Positions 10,394 to 19,095 of a DNA stretch of 30,280 nt are shown here, in pieces (the stretch's first letter is position 1; each line of letters opens with the position of its first letter). A model generated the notes under the pieces. It was not told where the DNA came from and ran no database searches. It saw nothing but the letters and a program-made list of their open reading frames with translations. The translations under genes were made by a program, and so were the position numbers. This stretch comes from Perkinsus olseni (taxonomy: Eukaryota; Perkinsozoa; Perkinsida), in contig JABANN010000423.1 in assembly GCA_013115125.1 (NCBI GenBank), positions 1 through 30,280 of the forward strand, in the 5' to 3' direction.

Positions 10394-11081
10394 CTTTGAA
10401 CAAACAAAGCGAACTGGACCTTGACGTGGACCATCAGGCGCATGAGCCAGTTTTGGAGCCTGGGAGGAGCCTTACTGCCAAAAGCAAGATTCCATCACCA
10501 GAAAAGCGATGAATTCAGAATACGGATTGACCAACAGTGCCTTCACAAATCAAGGCTCCCAGGGTCTCTGCCTGGAGAGGCCACCCTCCCGACATAGTTT
10601 GTCGGAAAAACCACGATATATCGCACGCCCCACTCTTCCAAAAACTCTGAAGAATGCCGAAGCACGAGCCAACAGGATGTGGAGAACGACACTCGAGACT
10701 CTCGAGTCCAGAGAGACATTCACGACATTCGCGGCTCCAGGTCCACCGGCATGCATCTTTCTCCGTCACAATGTCAGGCTGACATACCCTGCGCCCTCCA
10801 CCCTCACTAAATCCAAGCCCGCACTGCGGAGAAAAGGCACTCCATGCTAACAACCATGCTGCTGCCGCAGTGCCATGCTGTGCAGAATCAGCATGACCCG
10901 CTCGGCACCGTTACATCATCGCCAACACCAAATCAATCCTTCTTCCTGAAAGACACGACCAGCGAGATAGCTAGGCACAAGGATATACCCTAATTCACTT
11001 AGACCAACATGACCAGATGATTCTTGATAGAGATCAGGGCGAGTAAAAACAAGACATATGACCATCGCTATTATGCCCTTC
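10394..11081. other. inter-copy region, no supported gene
   Basis: 688 bp between Lgt copies 2 and 3. Two open frames of 112-113 codons on opposite strands (10509-10853) overlap each other and show no motif, splice site or signal peptide. Short repeats of GCATG-type words occur near 10845-10895. The part next to 10394 is presumably the promoter/5' UTR of copy 2. Confidence 0.5.
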
Positions 11082-13922
11082 CTACTTCGCCCGTACGTTC
11101 TTCTCAGATTTCTTCTCGGTCACCGAAGAGATCCATCCACGACTGATCGCCAATCTGATAACCAAACCGGCCAGTATAAAACATAAAGCCACAACTTGAT
11201 ACTGGCTGATACCCACACCTTCCAACCTGTTATGGCCACGATACCTCTCCACGAAGAACCTGAACGCTATTCGGATAACCGTCATTCGTTCCAGCAGGAC
11301 TGGGAAGATATCGCAGATGCCGGAAGATAAGCCTGTCTCGTGCGAGTCCTGCGTGAATCAGTAAATCAAGTTCTCAGAAGCTTCACGAGTATTGTACGGT
11401 ACAGTTTGTACCCGATGGTTCCAGAGACCTCACCTAGTGGATCCGAGTAGAACGAAGAAGTCAGAGACCTGAGCCCAGGTAACAGCTTCGCGCTGCTTCC
11501 TCCTAGCCCATAATATCAGTCCAACCCCAGCCGAGGTTATCATCTCATACAGCGGGGCAGGATGGACGGCTGAAGATATCCGAATACAAGAGAGGATGAG
11601 CACCGTCCCGAAGCTCACCTATGGTAGTCGGGACCAGTCCGTTGGGGAAGCTCATAGCCCACGGGACATCAGTGGGGTAACCGTAGCAGCCATCACCCGA
11701 TATGAAGCAACCAATTTTACCTGAGGGGAGGAGGTGACGCCTCACATACCAGATCATGTCCCATACGGATTTAGCAATGTTTCTACGCGTTCGCTATGCC
11801 CGTGCAGTCCGACACAGTGAAACCGGATCGAATCGATCATCGATGTCAATACAACACTGTAACCAGCTTCCCGCCTCAAAGAGTTCCTTGAGACAGCGAC
11901 TCTGGTTCCGATACCCCTGATGGTCGCTAGTAAAGGTCGTGAGAACAACGTAGTTAAGATTAGAGAATGCCTCGACTCGAGGCCCTCGAGTGTGTCTGGC
12001 AATATGGGAGAAATATGTCTGTATGGCGTGCTTCAATGGGCTTCGAGACGCATCAAGACACGCTCCTCCTCTTCCATGCGATACTGCTCTTCCCGCTCCT
12101 TCCAATCTTCGCCCGCGAATCACGTTCAACTACAGGGACTCCCTCCACCGCAAGTTCTTCGTTCGCCATGCCGGGGGCGAAAGCCTCTTGACATCTCTCG
12201 TACGGCTTAATATAGTACCGCCTGTCATACCCGGCATCGGTGTCGGCAATGCCGAGTCGGCATAGCTTGACTCGTCAGCCGCGCCAGTTGCTGCAACTTG
12301 TGCAGTCTTACCATTGGTGTTACGCGCTTGCCCCCGGTGACGACTCGGCCTCCCCTGGTGCTCCCCCTGGAGAGCAGTTCCTTCCTGCCAAGAATTCTCT
12401 GACCAGTCTGAGGGTCTTTTCACGACGCAACGTGGTGCTACCAACATCCCGTCTCTATTTACTGTTATCCGAGCTTCCCAGAAGTCTTTAAGGGCTTATT
12501 TGTACTCGCTCCGCGCCAGGGTTGAGATTGGCACTCGGCGGCATGACCTGGGTGGAAACCGCGCCTTGTTGCCAACCAGAGTAAGCCACAGCACAAATCT
12601 CGATATCAAATCCAATCGGTATCGGATACCGATACTGGGTATCCAATCGAAATTGCTCTAGAAGCAATCTGCTTCGAGCAATCGAAGATCGTGCTCCGCA
12701 CCAGATTTCAACCTTTCGGAAGCTAGCGAGATTGCCTCCAATGCTCCACATAAATACTCGACCGGTTGCTTTCATGTGCACTCTACACTATTCATGGCAC
12801 TCCTCAGACACGCAAGCTGAATACTCCCCATCCTCGCGAGCATTCTGCCATAAGATGCTTTCGCATCGGCCACCCAAGCTATGACCGCACGCGCTCGCTG
12901 TGGCTGCCGGCTGAGGCACCCTTACCAGCCGCCCGGTTATCGGATAACGGCTCGTCTACCGTTCGGATCGGGACTGCCGATTCTAGTGAATCCGTAGCAT
13001 TACTGAGTGTAGAAACGAGTGATACTGACACTGTAAAGAAGGAAGGGTACTCACCTCAACAAGTACAATATCGGCAGGCTTCAGCAAGCCTCGGAAGCCT
13101 GTCTCGGGCAGGTATGGCATCAAATCACCATAGCCAAACCAACCGTAGCCCATATTACCTATGGCATGGCCTATGAGTAGAAGGGGCGCTAGTGCGTCCA
13201 ACATGCGACCGATAGACTCTTTGCAGTACAGCTTAGCGTAACTGAAGAACGCACCAACTACCAGGCAGGCCGGGCCGAACTACTTGGCTACCCTGTCGTC
13301 CCGACGATACCACCGAGCAGACCGCCTTGAAATGAATGACCTGCACGAGGAGGGCAACATCGAATCCGCCGGGAGTACGCGGAGGACCTCACCAGTGGAC
13401 ATATCCCAAAAGGAGACGCTACTTGAACTGTTCCAAGTGAGCATGTAATGCAATCGCGAACCGAGGATTCCTCCAATCATAGCCGACAGCAGCAGCGCCG
13501 AGGAGTCAATCTGACGAAGTCATAAGAATTGGACGGAGGCCTATAGGACGCGGACGTGTGTCCCTTCAATGTCCACTACAATCACGCGAAGGCGGAATCA
13601 GGCGACTCGCCTGAAGCGAGACCACTGCCCCCTCACTACACGACGACTCTCGGGCTTTTCGCTAAGGCGAGAACCCGCCCAGGTACCTTGAGTGCCTTCC
13701 TCCGGAGCTCCCCATCCCCCAGCAACAACGCCGACATGAATGCTAGCGCCATGCACAGACCATAGCCGTATACCGGTTGACCTGGCAGGGGAACGTAACG
13801 ACCACGCAACTCTGAGGACCCCCGTAATCCATCCAAGAACGAGTAACAGTGCCGCAGAAGGCAGCGGTATTACCGAACACCGTGAATAGAATCGGCCTAG
13901 CAAACTCCACGACGACTGGCAT
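11082..13922 (-). CDS. lgt: Lgt-like membrane protein, copy 3 (269 aa)
   Basis: Eight exons: 13874-13922, 13687-13781, 13393-13510, 13292-13340, 13159-13241, 11619-11720, 11434-11569 and 11082-11259, all in phase. Nearly identical to copy 2 (SFQGGLLGGIVG, IGCFISGDGCYGYPTDVPWA, VHPAPLYEMITSA, STR-FFVERYRGHNR), so the duplication is recent. It shares the Gln92, Lys133 and Cys136 changes and keeps R211 and E215. Intron 5 (11721-13158) is 1438 bp and contains an apparent complete small gene (12033-12447) on the same strand. Exon 5 can also be read on past its splice site for about 35 sensible codons to a GTGAGT. Membrane topology and possible lipid-transfer role as for copy 1; activity unproven. 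Confidence 0.88.
12033..12447 (-). CDS. small basic protein nested in Lgt-3 intron 5; possible mitochondrial bS21-like
   Basis: Four exons: 12442-12447 (only ATGTTG), 12312-12398, 12149-12265 and 12033-12098; introns of 43, 46 and 50 nt, all phase 0, giving 91 aa. The N-terminal half is basic (RILGRKELLSRGSTRGGR). Next comes GYDRRYYIKPYERCQEAF, and the end is a charged helix (EREEQYRMEEEERVLMRLEA). The RRYYIKPYERC segment resembles the RRxYYEKP region of ribosomal protein bS21 and its mitochondrial form; this is a motif-level guess only. It lies on the same strand inside an intron of Lgt copy 3. The six-base first exon is the least secure part. Confidence 0.45.
12448..13158. other. unresolved part of Lgt-3 intron 5
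   Basis: 711 bp not matching the corresponding intron of copy 2. At about 12930-13052 both strands show protein-like frames with splice-like edges: plus VRIGTADSSESVALLSVETS before GTACTCAC, and minus SLVSTLSNATDSLESAVPIR before GTAAGG. No full gene could be modelled. A short near-palindrome around GTATCGGATACCGATAC lies at about 12619-12635. Confidence 0.4.
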
Positions 13923-14338
13923 GCTGACTGATGAGTAAAACCTAAGATTGGAAAGTTTCGAGAGAGCTGATATAGTTCTGAAGAGCTCTGATAGAAAGAA
14001 GAGCTGATGTATCCGAGGCGAGCATTTCTGTCCTCCAAGCCAAGGAGGCTACCTCGAGGGTTGTGCCATCGCCTAGATACCAATACGTCGTATTGAATAC
14101 GATAACTCCTGCCCGGGCATGGCCCATCAGACTCTACCCTATACTCAGAAAGCCGTTCCTTCCGCTATGATACGTTCGTGCTCGCATGAAGCACTTCTAA
14201 GGCCTGAGAACAGACTACAAAAATACGAGGATTGCCGTCTCCCATCCATGAAAAAGTTCTTCCCTCTTTGAGGAACACTCCAACGCAACTCCGTCCGGTC
14301 CAATAAATGAACGACGGCAGGAAGAATACCACAAAACG
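13923..14338. other. intergenic, weak ORF only
   Basis: 416 bp between Lgt copy 3 and the next minus gene. A 61-codon minus frame (13942-14127, MGHARAGVIVFNTTYW start) is open just upstream of Lgt-3. It might be a small gene or 5' leader, but has no other support. Confidence 0.4.
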
Positions 14339-15056
14339 TCACGCGCCATGAAATTGCGATGACTCCAGAGATGCCTTCAACACATGCAACACTGCCATGG
14401 ACCTTGCCAGGACGGTGAAGCCGCACGCTGCCTGGGCGTCCGAGGCTCGCTGATCTGCTAGCAGAGCATCCTCGGCGTTCAAATACTCCCAGAACTACTA
14501 CCAACTCATCCGAGTCGCCTCTACACCTCGGCGGTTTCACGAAGTTCGGGCCGCTCCTCGGAAGTGATGTTTCGACTGATAACGGCGTAACCTGACCAAA
14601 CACAGGGGAATCGGCAAGACCAGCACTCTGAATAACATCGAGATGACCTGCCGTGGCGGCTGCTTCAAATCTCCCTGATACCCTCCTCGAGCGTCCGAGA
14701 ATACCGTGGCGACTGAGAACCTCTTGGACAGCAAGAGCTGGCAGCGGCATGAATGAACCTAGGAGTAGCCCCCCACGGCTCACATGATCTAGCTCATCCA
14801 GCTGGACGTCTTCAGTGGTTCCTTCAGGCACGATAGGAGCCTGGAAGTGCACTACCATGGACACCGCTCGAACGTGTTGAATTTTATCACCTCGCAAGGC
14901 GGCAAGTCCGCATATGGCAGATCCTCCCGGGACACCCGCATCACCTATAAACAGCCATACCAAAACAAGATACAAAGGAACTCCATCAGGAGCTATTGAG
15001 AGAGCGGCCCCGCACACCGTAGGCTGTGGCAAGTTTAGAGCTTCGAATAACGCCAT
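14339..15056 (-). CDS. unknown six-exon protein (148 aa)
   Basis: Exons 15018-15056, 14891-14944, 14784-14840, 14648-14737, 14541-14591 and 14339-14494. The five introns (73, 50, 46, 56, 46 nt) are all phase 0 with good GT-AG ends. The product begins MALFEALNLPQPTVMRVSRE. It includes APIVPEGTTEDVQLDELDH, SKRFSVATVFSDARGGYQG and an acidic, probably helical C-terminal part (EYLNAEDALLADQRASDAQ, then LARSMAVLHVLKASLESSQF). No signal peptide, membrane span or known family. The spliced frame is far more protein-like than the 327-codon frame that reads straight through several of the introns. Upstream exons cannot be excluded. Confidence 0.7.
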
Positions 15057-15278
15057 TGCCTCCCGGGCAAACCTCAAAGGCGCCGGTGGAACCCCTCGCC
15101 GCCATAACTGACCTCGGACTGTCGGCAAGCCGAGACAACTACAGTAGAGAAGCGGTTAGTGATTTCTGGGATGAACAAGGAGCAAATACCGATGGCAAGT
15201 TTTCAGAAGCTGCTCGTGAGCCCCCTTCTTTCCATTATATCTAGACGAGCGGATGCCTGCCCCAGGCTAAGAGTCTCC

Positions 15279-16756
15279 TCACTTAGAGCTCAGGTGTGTT
15301 ATAGGGTAGTAACGCTTGATGTTGGCCTTAGCTCCACCATAACGTCGCTCGAGTTGATCAGCATCAAAGTACCTGGCACAGGGTTGAATAAAGTAAGATA
15401 GTAGCAGTGCAGGGATCAGTAAAAATCACGACACCGCCGACGCGGTCACGACGGCGCTCACCTAGCGAGATCTTCCCCCACGTCGGCCACTATATGGTTC
15501 TTCTGCAACTGCCGCTCAGTCATAACTTTCCTGGCTAGTTTACGCACTACAGTTGTCATGAAGGAAGGCGAGTTGACGAGATACATCGCTGCCATACGAC
15601 CCATGTAGTGATGTGCCAACACCTGAGGCTCAGCATGAAGCTTCTCTCACGCCCAGCGCAAGCTTCCATCAACTCACTTTGTAAAGGGCGAAAGCCGTGG
15701 AAAAGGGCGCGTCAAAGCCGACACCGTCGAAGTCAACAATCATTACAATCGATTCTACTTTACTCGGCAGCAACATGTACCTGCTGTCATGATGAAAATG
15801 GGCTACTGTGCAGCGTCGAGGCCTATACTCAGCAGTAAGCAGGTAGACGCGACCTCCGCCGGAGAGCAGCTCGCTGTAGCACTACCGAGTGATGAACTCC
15901 AAAAGGAAGACGCTGGTATGGATGGCGTTGTCTTTGGATATCCCTGCCTTCACTAACAAGCTTGGTTGCACTACGAGGCAAGGTCGTAGCAGTTTATCTC
16001 GGCCACTAACATAAAGGAATCCCTGACAAAAGAAAGGGCTGGGCCGAGAATCGAACTCGGGACCTCTCGCACCCAAAGCGAGAATCATACCACTAGACCA
16101 CACAGCCGATACACACAACGGGCTTGTGAAGAGCTCTCCCATGTAGAGCAGGCACATTGGATCACCATTAGCCATAGGTCCACTCTCAGTACTCACCGTA
16201 TTGAGCTCGTGCAATAAATCCTCATCACACATCGGCTGCTTGAAGTACTCCAACCCTAACAACTCCACATGCTCCCTCAATCGAGCCCTCAGACACGTTT
16301 CAAACGAACAGGCCCTGTAAACCATCGCTGATGTGCATTACTCCACTTCTGGGTTTCGACTAATTCCTTCACAGCCCGGTCCACATTAAAGCGGGCATGG
16401 TAGAGATACCTACGAAAACACAACTTTGGGTAGCAAATATTACACACTACGACTGGACATGACCCAGTCCTCATGATGCCTCCCAGACATGAAGTCCCTA
16501 TACCCCTTCCGTTTGGGGTTGAGCTCTCCTTATCGAAGTGGAACATCGCGGCTGAGTTTCATCGCCCAACACACCTTTCTTCGCGACAAAAACACTCACA
16601 AAGTCACTCTCGCTTCAGATCAGAGAGCACGTGTAGTAACTACCATCCACCCCGGTACTACCGTAGGATGCGCGGCTCCAACTGGCGAGCCAGCGTGATT
16701 TCTCGACGCTCCAGGGTGGCGTAGACCTCATCGATCGCTTCTAACTCATGCGGCAT
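15279..16756 (-). CDS. CRAL-TRIO / Sec14-like lipid-binding protein (279 aa)
   Basis: Seven exons: 16662-16756, 16323-16409, 16113-16275, 15886-16022, 15678-15780, 15462-15622 and 15279-15372; all phases agree. An N-terminal helical region (EPRILRYLYHARFNVDRAV, then ELVETQKW) matches the CRAL-TRIO N domain. The lipid-binding domain follows: SGRDKLLRPCLVV, SVFLLEFITRYMLL, VESIVMIVDFDGVGF, HHYMGRMAAMYLVNSPSF and the closing YFDADQLERRYGG. Such proteins bind or exchange phosphoinositides or other lipids in the cytosol; the ligand is unknown. Intron 3 (16023-16112) contains a tRNA-Pro gene on the same strand. The start codon lies 12 bp after the stop of the upstream gene. Confidence 0.93.
16036..16107 (-). 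tRNA. trnP-UGG: tRNA-Pro (UGG), inside an intron
   Basis: A 72-nt cloverleaf. Six of seven acceptor pairs form between GGCTGTG and CCCAGCC. The anticodon stem CTCGC/GCGAG is perfect with loop TTTGGGT (anticodon TGG). The T-arm CCGAG/CTCGG is perfect with loop TTCGATT, so the B box is intact. It lies wholly within intron 3 of the Sec14-like gene, same strand, 5 nt from the donor and 13 nt from the acceptor. Confidence 0.93.
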
Positions 16757-16768
16757 CAGCTCTACCTA

Positions 16769-17174
16769 CTAGAGCAAGAATGATGAACCCTGCCCTGACG
16801 AAACCGACTCCGCCAAAGATGGACTGCTGAGCGTACCTCGGAGAGCACGACTAGAAGGGCAGGTAGAGGCACCATTATCCTGCACCACCCGCGACAGCTG
16901 GTGCTCAAACGAAAGCCACACACATAAACGACCAGCAACCGCCAAGACAAAGCAACTTTCTCAAGGTGACCACCCTTTAACACTGAGAAAGCCCACCGAG
17001 GACCTCCCGCTTGATCACCACTGATATTCCCTCACACACTACATTGAGGAATATCCTTCTCTCCTGATCCTCATTCTTGAACCGAGTAAACATGTCTCTT
17101 CCCGCTGGTTTCCACACGAGGACTTCCGGCGGAAGAATGTAGTCTCCAATAGGACAGGTCACGTCGATGCTCAT
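16769..17174 (-). CDS. small unknown protein with Ser-rich tail (97 aa)
   Basis: Three exons, 17036-17174, 16957-16982 and 16769-16897; introns 53 and 59 nt, phases consistent. Starts MSIDVTCPIGDYILPPEVLV, then WKPAGRDMFTRFKNEDQERR, a short hydrophobic stretch and LEKLSRVVQDNGAST, ending in a Ser/Gly-rich tail (SPSLAESVSSGQGSSFLL). No signal peptide or known domain. Its TAG is 12 bp from the start codon of the Sec14-like gene on the same strand, so the two may be expressed from one primary transcript. An alternative end at the last exon was considered because other frames are also open. Confidence 0.6.
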
Positions 17175-17354
17175 AAGCAACAAACAGACACTACTCGGCA
17201 ACCCTCGAGGGCTTCGACCTCGGACCAAGACCAACTGCATTGAGAACGCAACCCCACGCAGTTAGGGAAAACAAACTCGGTGAAGTATCTTACGGTGGTT
17301 GTGATTGTGAATAGAAGTGAATAGCACAGAAAATAGAAACATTTAATGGCGGTC

Positions 17355-17827
17355 TCATACCCGGACTCCTTTGATCAGGTTCTTCTCCTTGCGATCCTTC
17401 CGTCCCTTAATCCAACCAAAGAAGAAGATCAGGCCAGTGCCGACGGGGAAGACCCACTTCCAAGTATCCGAGGAGTAGTCGTCGATGGTCGGACCACCAG
17501 TAGGGTTAGCCCATGCTGAAACAACCCACCAATGCGAGCTTCGCGCGCCACCAAATTCCCTCCCCTATTACTGATTGGATTCCCTAATTCTTTAGATTTG
17601 CTATACTGTTGTTGTTGGTCACCATTAGCCTCCTCATGATGCGCTCCATCGTCATCAGCAGTAGCAGTGGTGCTGAACCCTCGTCCAATAGGCATGGCAC
17701 GGTGATACGAAGACCCCATCGTCGTCGCAGCCACGGTCGAGAGACGAACCAGAGCTGGCCGAGCCAGAGCTGGGCCGAACCGCTGGAGAACGGCCGAACT
17801 GCTGTATAGCATACGAGTAGGTAACAT
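17355..17827 (-). CDS. small mitochondrial-type single-span protein (138 aa)
   Basis: Two exons, 17572-17827 and 17355-17515, with a 56-nt intron; the split codon is restored. The N-terminus (MLPTRMLYSSSAVLQRFG, then LARPALVRLS) is rich in Arg, Ser and Ala and lacks acidic residues, as in mitochondrial presequences. A Gln/Asp-rich middle follows, then one membrane span at about 106-121 (WVFPVGTGLIFFFGWI) and a basic tail (KGRKDRKEKNLIKG). This layout is common in accessory subunits of respiratory complexes, but the family is not recognised. It is followed upstream by another small single-span protein gene on the same strand. Confidence 0.65.
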
Positions 17828-17975
17828 GGGGATGGGAGTTTGAACTTGGCTTGAAAACCACCATCACCCGACTCATACTCGCTATCTTACCCGCACTCGC
17901 GATTCCTCAACGCTACCATTCAATATCACAGAAAAATAGCCCTTGCGCGACAACGCACAGCCCGTTCAACTCCCC

Positions 17976-18963
17976 CTAGTGCTTCGCCTCAGTAGCGTCA
18001 ATAGTCGCAATCTTATACATCTTGTCCGGCAGCTGTGGAGGCATCATCTGTTTACTCACGTACGGGTACTGAACCCCAGGGTAGTTTTGGATAACCCAAT
18101 TCTCTCGAAGCTTCCATAGTTGGTCCTTGGCCTCGTTGATGGTGTAGGGATGATCGAAGCCACGATAGAAGTAGCGGATCTGCAAAACAACTATAACAGC
18201 ATACCAAAAAAACAACACTCGAAGAAAACAAAAATACAGACGAAAAATTTACGCCCGAAAAATTTTTTTGCCGACGCAAATGCCACGAAGGCGGGGTTGT
18301 TGAGGGGATGAAAAATCGAGCGAAATTTCCGATGAGATACCATCAGAAAATCACGTCATGCAAATCGTCTTTGAAATACACTCATGAATCTCCCTACCCG
18401 ACCATAGCGGCTATGGCATAGCCGAACCAATATACCATACCCTAATAAAAGTTACCTTCGCCTGCTCCTGAACTATCTTGTAAGCTGGCCTAGTGCCAGG
18501 ATTGTGATACGCCGACTGCAGACGGAACTTGGCGCCGTTCATGTAGTACCTAACAGTATAATAGAATATTCAAATGACGCTGTGCAGCCGCCACTGGTAC
18601 TTGTCCCTCCGTTCTACAGGGGCGGTGTCGAACCAGCCCGTCCACCAGAAGAAGGCCATGGAAAACAGAAGACCCGCGTGATGCACCGAAAAGAAGTGCT
18701 GCCTGACGGAATCGGCACGGATAACGAAACTAAAAAGACCGAGGCAAGTGTCACCTCGCCACGAATTGCTGAGTCCAGATAAATTTCCAGAACGGTGCCC
18801 TTCTCAAGTTGGGTATCTTGAACCCACCCTCGATAGCTCCACCTGAGGAAATAGACTTCCACAGCTAGAGGTGTCAGAAAGCGCCGATACTACCAGCCCC
18901 AAGTTTCATGATGAACTCAGCTGGCTTGATGTTACGAGCCAACACGCTGGGGGCGGAGGACAT
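17976..18963 (-). CDS. small single-span membrane protein, possibly respiratory accessory subunit (185 aa)
   Basis: Five exons: 18894-18963, 18755-18842, 18601-18702, 18456-18549 and 17976-18179; introns 51, 52, 51 and 276 nt with continuous phase. Start MSSAPSVLARNIKPAEF. One membrane span lies at about 58-77 (within FFSVHHAGLLFSMAFFWWTG), preceded by a conserved-looking RRAPFWKFIWTQQFVARQH. A long aromatic, soluble C-terminal half follows (YYMNGAKFRLQSAYHNPG, IRYFYRGFDHPYTINEAKDQ, NYPGVQYPYVSKQMMPPQLP). No cleavable leader is obvious. The shape suits an inner-membrane complex subunit, but I do not recognise it. The 276-nt last intron may hide a small exon. Confidence 0.75.
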
Positions 18964-19095
18964 CGGAAAGGAGAAAAATAAGTAGCGACTGATCCCGAGC
19001 GTCTCTTCCACCACAGAAAATAATTCAACGGTTCTCCCGCGACGCCGTCCAACCAGTGGTGCCATACACCGCACAGAGAGACAGAAACGCTGAAT

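Noticed and set aside
10509-10853. Overlapping 112-113 codon ORFs on both strands
   Set aside because: No motif, signal peptide or splice support; opposite-strand openness suggests base-composition effect.
11082-11285. Stand-alone small protein starting upstream of FFVERYRG
   Set aside because: The frame is the Lgt-3 last exon plus intron; the phase-2 acceptor just before the Phe-Phe codons restores the Arg found in the Lgt motif. Same for 8001-8195.
14145-15128. 327-codon minus-strand ORF as a gene
   Set aside because: It reads through introns of the better-supported six-exon model (14339-15056). The later part of the frame has no protein-like motif, and its true coding bases are in other phases.
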